This document shows positions 15,109 through 19,520 of a DNA stretch of 19,520 nt, piece by piece. The position numbers and the translations under genes are program-made. The notes under the pieces were generated by a model, which saw only the letters and a program-made list of their open reading frames with translations, searched no databases and was not told the DNA's origin. The first letter of the stretch is position 1, and each line of letters starts with the position of its first letter. Origin of the DNA: Sulfurovum sp. (GTDB lineage Bacteria > Campylobacterota > Campylobacteria > Campylobacterales > Sulfurovaceae); the NCBI GenBank assembly GCA_015661535.1, contig DQVY01000270.1:1-19520 (forward strand), read 5' to 3'.

Positions 15109-15135
15109 ATTATACCACAGTGTTACTTGTGGCAA
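15109..15135 (-). promoter_or_regulatory. Promoter of the globin operon with intervening palindrome
   Basis: On the - strand TTGCCA (15130-15135) stands 15 bp before TGG-TATAAT (extended -10; TATAAT at 15109-15114). The palindrome CCACA-N8-TGTGG (15115-15119 with 15128-15132) fills the spacer, where a repressor would block polymerase. The rest of the 15023-15229 gap is AT-rich, with the divergent promoter of the aldehyde dehydrogenase. Confidence 0.6.
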
Positions 15136-15191
15136 GATACAAGAATTTTCTTTAAAAAAACTTAAGTATCCTTAATTAAATAGCAATTAGA

Positions 15192-15197
15192 TATAAT
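15192..15197 (+). promoter_or_regulatory. -10 element of the aldehyde dehydrogenase gene
   Basis: A consensus TATAAT lies 32 bp before the ATG, behind a run of A/T tracts and without a clear -35. This pattern is usual for vegetative promoters of Campylobacterota. The transcript start would be near 15204. Confidence 0.6.
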
Positions 15198-15229
15198 CTG
15201 ATTCAGATAGCGTATAAGAAGGATGAAAG

Positions 15230-16678
15230 ATGTTTGAAAGCGTAATAAAGAGTTCGGATAGAGCAGAAGCGAAGATATTTTTTGGTTCACAGGAAGAGAT
15301 AAAAGAGAAATGTGAAGAGCGTACGAGTCCTTTTGACGGATCTGTAGTAAGCAGTGCGCCTGTTTGTGATGCTGAAGATACGATCAAAGCACTCAAGATC
15401 GCAAAAAAAGCAGCAAGATCGGCAGCAAGATCCCCCCTTTCCCAACGTATAGCATGGCTTGAAGATGTAGCAAAAAAGTTACATGAAGAGAAAGAAGCCT
15501 TCGCCGTTATGTTGGCAAGAGAAGTGGCAAAACCTATAGCTTTTGCACGTATTGAAGTAGAACGCTGTGTGGAGACGGTACGTTTGACTGCTATGGAGTT
15601 GGCACATCTTCATGGAGAGACCATCCCTACAGACATTATGCCAAGTGGCAAAAAAACACTGGCATATTTTAGACGTGAACCTGTGGGCGTGGTGGCTTGC
15701 ATTACCCCGTTCAATTTTCCACTGAATCTTGTAGCCCACAAAATTGCGCCTGCCTTGGGTGCAGGGAATAGCGTGGTCCTCAAGCCTACACCGGAGGCTC
15801 CCATGGTAGCCTATATGTTTGCAAAACTTTTTGTAACATCTGAATATGCTGTTAAAGATGCCCTTTCTGTGGTGTATGGAGATGCTGAAGTAGGTTCAAC
15901 TTTAGTACAGAGTGATATTCCAAGGGTTATCTCATTTACGGGGTCTGTGCCTGTTGGAAATATCATTACCAAACAGGCAGGTATTAAGAAAGTAAGCCTT
16001 GAACTCGGCGGTAATGCAGCGACCTACATAGACAAAAGTGCAGACTTGGCAGTGGCTGCACAGCGTTGTGCTTTTGGTGCTTTTTATAACTCTGGACAAG
16101 TCTGTATCTCTTTGCAGCGTATTTATGTGAATGAGGAGGTGTATGAAGCATTTTCTACGCTGATGGCTAAGGAAACGGCCAAGTTAAAAGTAGGCTCTCC
16201 CTATGAGCATGATACCTTTATGGGACCTCTTATAGATGCAGAGTCAAAAGAGAGAGCCAAATCATGGATAGCTTCAGCCAAAAGTGAAGGTGCAAAAGTG
16301 ATCTCAGGTGGAGATGAGGTGGAGGGTATGTTCCCTCCTACGGTGATGGCCGATGTGACCGATGAGATGAAAATTATATGTGAAGAGGTCTTTGCCCCGA
16401 TAGTTTCTTTGGTTCGGGTACCTTCTTACGAAGTGGCGGTAGAGAAGATGAATGATTCTCCTTATGGTTTACAGTTTTCTATTTTTACCAATGATCTGCG
16501 TATGAGCCAGGCATTTATTGAAGATGCAGAGTGTGGAGGTGTGGTGATCAACGACATTCCTACCTTGCGTTTTGATGTGCAGCCTTATGGTGGGTCTAAA
16601 CTTTCAGGAGTAGGGCGTGAAGGACCGAAGTGGGCACTCGAAGAGTTCACCCAAGTGAAGTCTATCGTCATTTGTTAA
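15230..16678 (+). CDS. NAD(P)-dependent aldehyde dehydrogenase
   Basis: 482 aa, full length for the aldehyde dehydrogenase superfamily. Motifs in order: TPFNFP with Asn162, VLKPTP with Lys185 (cofactor contact), FTGS at 236-239, the general base Glu258 in SLELGG, and the catalytic nucleophile Cys292 in NSGQVCISLQRI. The CIS-QR surroundings of the catalytic Cys are typical of the lactaldehyde and non-phosphorylating glyceraldehyde-3-phosphate branch, so a small hydroxy- or phospho-aldehyde is a plausible substrate; this is a guess from motif context. It has its own promoter and an AAGGATG ribosome site, and is separated from the next gene by 60 bp. No catalytic residue is missing. Confidence 0.94.
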   Translation: MFESVIKSSDRAEAKIFFGSQEEIKEKCEERTSPFDGSVVSSAPVCDAEDTIKALKIAKKAARSAARSPLSQRIAWLEDVAKKLHEEKEAFAVMLAREVAKPIAFARIEVERCVETVRLTAMELAHLHGETIPTDIMPSGKKTLAYFRREPVGVVACITPFNFPLNLVAHKIAPALGAGNSVVLKPTPEAPMVAYMFAKLFVTSEYAVKDALSVVYGDAEVGSTLVQSDIPRVISFTGSVPVGNIITKQAGIKKVSLELGGNAATYIDKSADLAVAAQRCAFGAFYNSGQVCISLQRIYVNEEVYEAFSTLMAKETAKLKVGSPYEHDTFMGPLIDAESKERAKSWIASAKSEGAKVISGGDEVEGMFPPTVMADVTDEMKIICEEVFAPIVSLVRVPSYEVAVEKMNDSPYGLQFSIFTNDLRMSQAFIEDAECGGVVINDIPTLRFDVQPYGGSKLSGVGREGPKWALEEFTQVKSIVIC

Positions 16679-16738
16679 TGATTGGTCATTTTTAGCTAGC
16701 TTTGCTATAGTGTCAGTATTTATTTTTGGAGAAATTTT

Positions 16739-17218
16739 ATGGATCTTATGTTTGAACCAGGCTTTTTAGGGACGCGTGCCCCTTTGTTTATGGATATTGT
16801 ATCGGTCATTGTGGCATTACTGCCCTTTTTGATCTTTGGGGCGATAAGTCTTGCCAAAAACAATAATTATAAGGCACATGAGAGTGTACAAAAGTTACTT
16901 TTTATAGTGACCGTGATCGTGGTAGCATTTTTTGAATATGGTGTACGTGTAGAAGGAGGGTATAAAAACCTTATGGAGGGAAGTTCAGTAGGGCATAATT
17001 ATTTCATTTATGTGTTGATATTTCACATTATGATCTCTGTAGTGACCCTTATTTTATGGGTCATGACACTCTACTATGCAAAACGTTATAAAAGACAGTC
17101 TACACTTCCAGGGCTCTATTCTGAAGCGCATAAAAAAGCAGGACAACGTACCTTTGTCGGGATTATATTGACCATGCTTACCGGTGCCTGGGTCTATGCC
17201 TTGCTTTTTGTGTATTGA
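16739..17218 (+). CDS. DUF420 family membrane protein
   Basis: 159 aa with four membrane segments (about residues 19-39, 52-68, 88-114 and 137-158). The four histidines H47, H86, H96 and H131, the opening GFLGTRAPLFMD, and the ending TGAWVYALLFVY are characteristic of DUF420 (YozB-like), a family often found near haem-copper oxidase assembly genes; its biochemical role is not established. TTTGGAGA gives a good ribosome site, and TATAGT at about 16708 is a possible -10. The DUF523 gene starts 2 bp after its stop codon. Confidence 0.88.
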   Translation: MDLMFEPGFLGTRAPLFMDIVSVIVALLPFLIFGAISLAKNNNYKAHESVQKLLFIVTVIVVAFFEYGVRVEGGYKNLMEGSSVGHNYFIYVLIFHIMISVVTLILWVMTLYYAKRYKRQSTLPGLYSEAHKKAGQRTFVGIILTMLTGAWVYALLFVY

Positions 17219-17220
17219 TC

Positions 17221-17658
17221 ATGCAACAGGTTGCTGTATCGGCGTGTCTTTTAGGCCAGAAGTGTCGTTATGATGCTTCTGACAATACAAATGAAGCACT
17301 TTTAAATGCCTTGGAAGGGCTGGAAGTGATTCCTTTTTGTCCTGAAGACCATGCCTTTGGTACACCCAGACCTACCATGGACCTGATAGAGACAAAAGAA
17401 GGACACATAGCCATTTCAAATGAAAATGGAAAGGACCTCTCTTTACCTGTTGAAGAATATGCGATACACTTTTTTAATACCTATCCGGCCATAGATCTGT
17501 TCATCGGTAAAGACCGCAGTCCTTCCTGTGGGGTCTGTTCTGCAAAACTCTATGATGAACATAAAAACCTGATAAGTACAAAGGAAGCTGGACTTATGGC
17601 AAAAGAGGCGATAAAACGTGGTATTAGCTGCGTGGATGCTGAGGTATATATCGCGTAG
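17221..17658 (+). CDS. DUF523 family protein
   Basis: 145 aa. The family hallmarks are present: an opening VSACLLGQKCRYD with C9 and C15, FCPEDHAFGTPRP in the middle, and FIGKDRSPSCGVCSAKLYD in the C-terminal half. Several conserved cysteines suggest a metal or cluster site; function is not established. The ATG at 17221 is preferred. An in-frame TTG at 17215 overlaps the previous stop codon and would add two residues; neither has a clear Shine-Dalgarno, so coupling to the DUF420 gene is likely. Its TAG stop codon lies inside the left arm of a palindromic repeat (17655-17725). Confidence 0.9.
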   Translation: MQQVAVSACLLGQKCRYDASDNTNEALLNALEGLEVIPFCPEDHAFGTPRPTMDLIETKEGHIAISNENGKDLSLPVEEYAIHFFNTYPAIDLFIGKDRSPSCGVCSAKLYDEHKNLISTKEAGLMAKEAIKRGISCVDAEVYIA

Positions 17659-17725
17659 GGTGGCGCATTTATGCCCACCAAATAATTGAATTTGATAGAA
17701 GGTGGGCATAAATGCACCACCCTAC
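17655..17725. repeat. REP-like palindromic repeat pair (two inverted 25-bp arms)
   Basis: The left arm (17655-17679) and right arm (17701-17725) are reverse complements at 24 of 25 positions, spaced by 21 bases. Each arm is itself an imperfect palindrome, GGTGG...GCAT around TT or AA to ATGC...CCACC. The GTAGGGTGG...CCACCCTAC ends resemble intergenic REP-type repeats seen in many bacterial genomes. The DUF523 stop codon lies in the left arm, and the right arm ends 11 bp before the protease start. Confidence 0.85.
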
Positions 17726-17736
17726 AAGGAGATAAT

Positions 17737-19188
17737 TTGAAACTATTATTAACATTTTTACTAAGTACCCTTCTTTTAACAGCAAATGCGGAAACAGAAG
17801 ACCAAACCAAACAAGCCATTGTCAAGATCTACGCAACTGCAAAGATACCAAACTACCAGGCACCGTGGAACAGTTCCATGCGCAGCAGTACGGGTTCGGG
17901 TGCTATTATTGAGGGTGGGTACATTTTGACCAATGCGCACGTAGTAGCAAATGAAGCTTTTTTGGAAGTACAGCGTTATGGTCAGCGTAAACGCTATATT
18001 GCCAAAGTGTATGCTGTCTCTCATCAGGTAGATCTGGCACTTCTGAAAGTAGAAGAGGCTGCTTTTTTTAAAGGCGTAAAGCCACTCTCTTTTGGTACAT
18101 TGCCTAAGGTGGAAGAGAAAATCGTTGTGTACGGTTACCCAATGGGTGGCTCTACACTCTCTGCAACTATTGGGGTGGTCTCACGAGTGGAACACCACAC
18201 CTATGCACACAGCGGAGAAACATTTTTGGCCGTACAGATAGATGCTGCAGTCAATCCTGGAAATTCCGGTGGACCCGCTTTATCCAAGGGGAAGATCATT
18301 GGTGTGGTCATGCAGGTCATTACGAAATCACAAAATATAGGTTACATTGTCCCTGTAAACATCGTCAAACATTTTATAGAAGATATGAAAGATGGCAAGT
18401 ATGATGGTTTTGCAGACTTGGGATTAGGCACACAAAAACTTGAAAACCCTGCCTTGAGACGTTATTATGGTTTAGATGCAAATACAAGCGGCAAACTTGT
18501 AAATAAAGTAGTCTACGACTCTACCTTTTCTGACCTGTTGGAAGAAGGAGATATCCTTACTGCAGTCGACGGTCACACGATTGAAAATGACGGTACCGTA
18601 GAGTTTAGAAATCATGAATATACCCATTTTCATCATTTTGTAGACAGACATCAAATGGGAGATACGATAGCTTTGGATATTATCAGGGATCAAAAGCCGA
18701 TGCATGTCAACGCGAAGTTAAAACATACGGCGGATGATATGTATCTGGTAAAAACAACCCGTTATGACACGATGCCAAGTTATTTTATCTATGGTGGATA
18801 TATCTTTTCCCCTTTAACACGAAATCTTATTGTTTCTACCAAGAGAAATCGTGTGGTCCTGAGTAACCTTGCGGGGAAGTGGCAGGAAGAAGACAGGAGT
18901 GAAGTGGTTGTGTTGCTTAAAGTACTGGCCTCTGATATAAGCAGGGGAGACAATGAATTTGGTATGTGGCCTATCGATACAGTCAATGGTGAAGCGTTTA
19001 AAGACTTTGAAGAATTTTACCAGATGATGCAAGCGGTGAAGTCACCTTATATTGTCCTTGAAGATAAAGATGGCGTACAGGTCATCATCGATAAAAAAGA
19101 AGCGCAGGATAAGCAGGCTGAAATACTTAAAAAATATAATATTGAGTATGATAAATCTATTGACTTGCGTACATCTGAGACGAAATAG
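17737..19188 (+). CDS. Exported Deg/HtrA-like serine protease with PDZ domain
   Basis: 483 aa from the TTG start. TTG at 17737 is chosen because AAGGAG lies 5 bp upstream and the protein then begins with a clean signal peptide (KLLLTFLLSTLLLTANA, cut before ETE); an in-frame TTG further upstream would put the repeat arm inside the protein. The catalytic triad is His68 (TNAHVV), Asp99 (VDLALLKV) and Ser177 (GNSGGPAL). The block VYGYPMGGSTLSATIGVVSR followed by QIDAAVNPGNSGGP is closest in style to the plant Deg2/Deg9 type rather than classical DegP. A PDZ-like region follows at about residues 215-300 (GLGTQKLENPAL...VVYDSTFSDLLEEGDILTAVDG). It would work in the periplasm in protein quality control. 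The C-terminal part is long, with a possible second, degenerate PDZ domain. Confidence 0.93.
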   Translation: MKLLLTFLLSTLLLTANAETEDQTKQAIVKIYATAKIPNYQAPWNSSMRSSTGSGAIIEGGYILTNAHVVANEAFLEVQRYGQRKRYIAKVYAVSHQVDLALLKVEEAAFFKGVKPLSFGTLPKVEEKIVVYGYPMGGSTLSATIGVVSRVEHHTYAHSGETFLAVQIDAAVNPGNSGGPALSKGKIIGVVMQVITKSQNIGYIVPVNIVKHFIEDMKDGKYDGFADLGLGTQKLENPALRRYYGLDANTSGKLVNKVVYDSTFSDLLEEGDILTAVDGHTIENDGTVEFRNHEYTHFHHFVDRHQMGDTIALDIIRDQKPMHVNAKLKHTADDMYLVKTTRYDTMPSYFIYGGYIFSPLTRNLIVSTKRNRVVLSNLAGKWQEEDRSEVVVLLKVLASDISRGDNEFGMWPIDTVNGEAFKDFEEFYQMMQAVKSPYIVLEDKDGVQVIIDKKEAQDKQAEILKKYNIEYDKSIDLRTSETK

Positions 19189-19191
19189 CGC

Positions 19192-19407
19192 TTAGTCATA
19201 CTTTTTAAACTGCTCCAACCACGCTTTGTCTTCTTCACTCAGTGTGCCTACACGTTCAAGAAGTTTTGCTTTGGTGTTGATGAGGTCTTCTATTTCCAAA
19301 TATTCTAAAAGAGCAGGGTTGATGGTAGGTTCTTTTCTGCCATAAGCGATGAGTTTTTCTATATCTGCGAGTAATTTTTCTTTGGAGTGTTCATTTTCTA
19401 TATTCAT
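19192..19407 (-). CDS. Small hypothetical protein
   Basis: 71 aa, no family recognised. It is charged and mostly helical, with no cysteines, signal peptide or membrane helix: EKLLADIEKLIAYGRKE, then LEYLEIEDLINTKAKLLERV and LSEEDKAWLEQFKKYD. Its stop is 3 bp from the stop of the convergent protease gene, with no terminator between. Its start is 36 bp from the divergent peroxiredoxin-like gene, so the two probably share a promoter region. The normal start and coding-like composition support a real gene. Confidence 0.75.
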   Translation of the reverse strand: MNIENEHSKEKLLADIEKLIAYGRKEPTINPALLEYLEIEDLINTKAKLLERVGTLSEEDKAWLEQFKKYD

Positions 19408-19412
19408 TCTGT

Positions 19413-19418
19413 TATACT
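19413..19418 (+). promoter_or_regulatory. -10 element of the peroxiredoxin-like gene
   Basis: TATACT stands 25 bp before the ATG, followed by an AAGGA ribosome site. It lies in the 36-bp divergent gap, close to the start of the small gene on the other strand. Confidence 0.45.
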
Positions 19419-19443
19419 ACCTAAAAAATTATAAGGATGTACC

Positions 19444-19520
19444 ATGTTACAAGTAGGTGATGCAGTACCAGACTTTTGTCTGCCAAACCAAGATGAAGAA
19501 GAGATATGTTTTAGAGATAT
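19444..19520 (+). CDS. Probable peroxiredoxin (Bcp/PrxQ-like), cut by the window end
   Basis: Only 25 codons are visible, beginning MLQVGDAVPDFCLPNQDEEE. The V-G-D-x-V/A-P-D-F-x-L-P pattern is the typical start of thioredoxin-fold peroxiredoxins of the Bcp/PrxQ type, which reduce peroxides using a catalytic cysteine further along, outside this window. The ribosome site is AAGGA. The identification rests on the N-terminus alone; another thioredoxin-fold protein is possible. Confidence 0.6.
   Translation, partial: MLQVGDAVPDFCLPNQDEEEICFRD

Noticed and set aside
17215..17220. TTG start for the DUF523 gene
   Set aside because: The ATG six bases later gives the usual family N-terminus (VSACLLG within the first 12 residues). 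The alternative adds two residues and cannot be fully excluded.
17686..17736. Longer N-terminus for the protease starting at TTG 17686
   Set aside because: It would run through the right arm of the repeat, add a non-signal-like stretch before the signal peptide, and lacks a ribosome site; TTG 17737 has AAGGAG.

Overview
The window looks like a chemolithoautotrophic member of the Campylobacterota, most like Sulfurovum or Sulfurimonas and their relatives. The reasons are AT-rich DNA, two multi-subunit 2-oxoacid:ferredoxin oxidoreductases of the kind used in the reductive TCA cycle, a DabA/DabB inorganic-carbon uptake system, and a group III truncated globin. The genus is an inference from gene content; no rRNA is present to confirm it.

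Region 1 (1-6355, + strand) holds two tandem paralogous oxidoreductases. The first gives an alpha subunit (cut by the window edge), beta, gamma and an 8-Cys ferredoxin subunit. The second gives a CO-dehydrogenase-beta-like small subunit, then alpha, beta and gamma. Together they resemble the five-subunit Por/For enzymes of Hydrogenobacter. One is probably for pyruvate and the other for 2-oxoglutarate, but substrate cannot be assigned firmly. The 184-bp gap between the two sets holds three stem-loops, one with 30-nt arms. The block ends in a clear terminator followed by a perfect 20-bp AT-rich palindrome.

Region 2 (6467-7826, + strand) has a G3E (CobW-like) metal-handling GTPase and a small ABM-like ferredoxin-fold protein with its own extended -10 promoter. 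Region 3 (13684 down to 7881, - strand) is a compact five-gene carbon-uptake operon: dabB, an unnamed multi-pass membrane protein, dabA, and two tandem paralogous small proteins sharing a CxC...CxxH pattern. Of these, one ends in a Gly/Cys/His-rich tail and the other in an acidic tail. DabB and DabA would form the proton-coupled, zinc-dependent CO2-to-bicarbonate machine that supplies the carboxylating enzymes of region 1. The extra membrane subunit and the paired small proteins are the least explained part of the window.

Region 4 (15022 down to 13887, - strand) is a two-gene unit: an unrecognised 241-aa protein and a group III truncated globin. It has a good promoter with a palindrome between its -35 and -10 and a strong hairpin in its leader. 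Region 5 (15230-17658, + strand) carries an aldehyde dehydrogenase, a DUF420 membrane protein and a DUF523 protein. A REP-like pair of inverted 25-bp arms overlaps the DUF523 stop codon and sits just upstream of a secreted Deg/HtrA-like protease (17737-19188). The window closes with a small convergent hypothetical gene and the start of a probable peroxiredoxin. I saw no tRNA, rRNA, CRISPR array or transposase.
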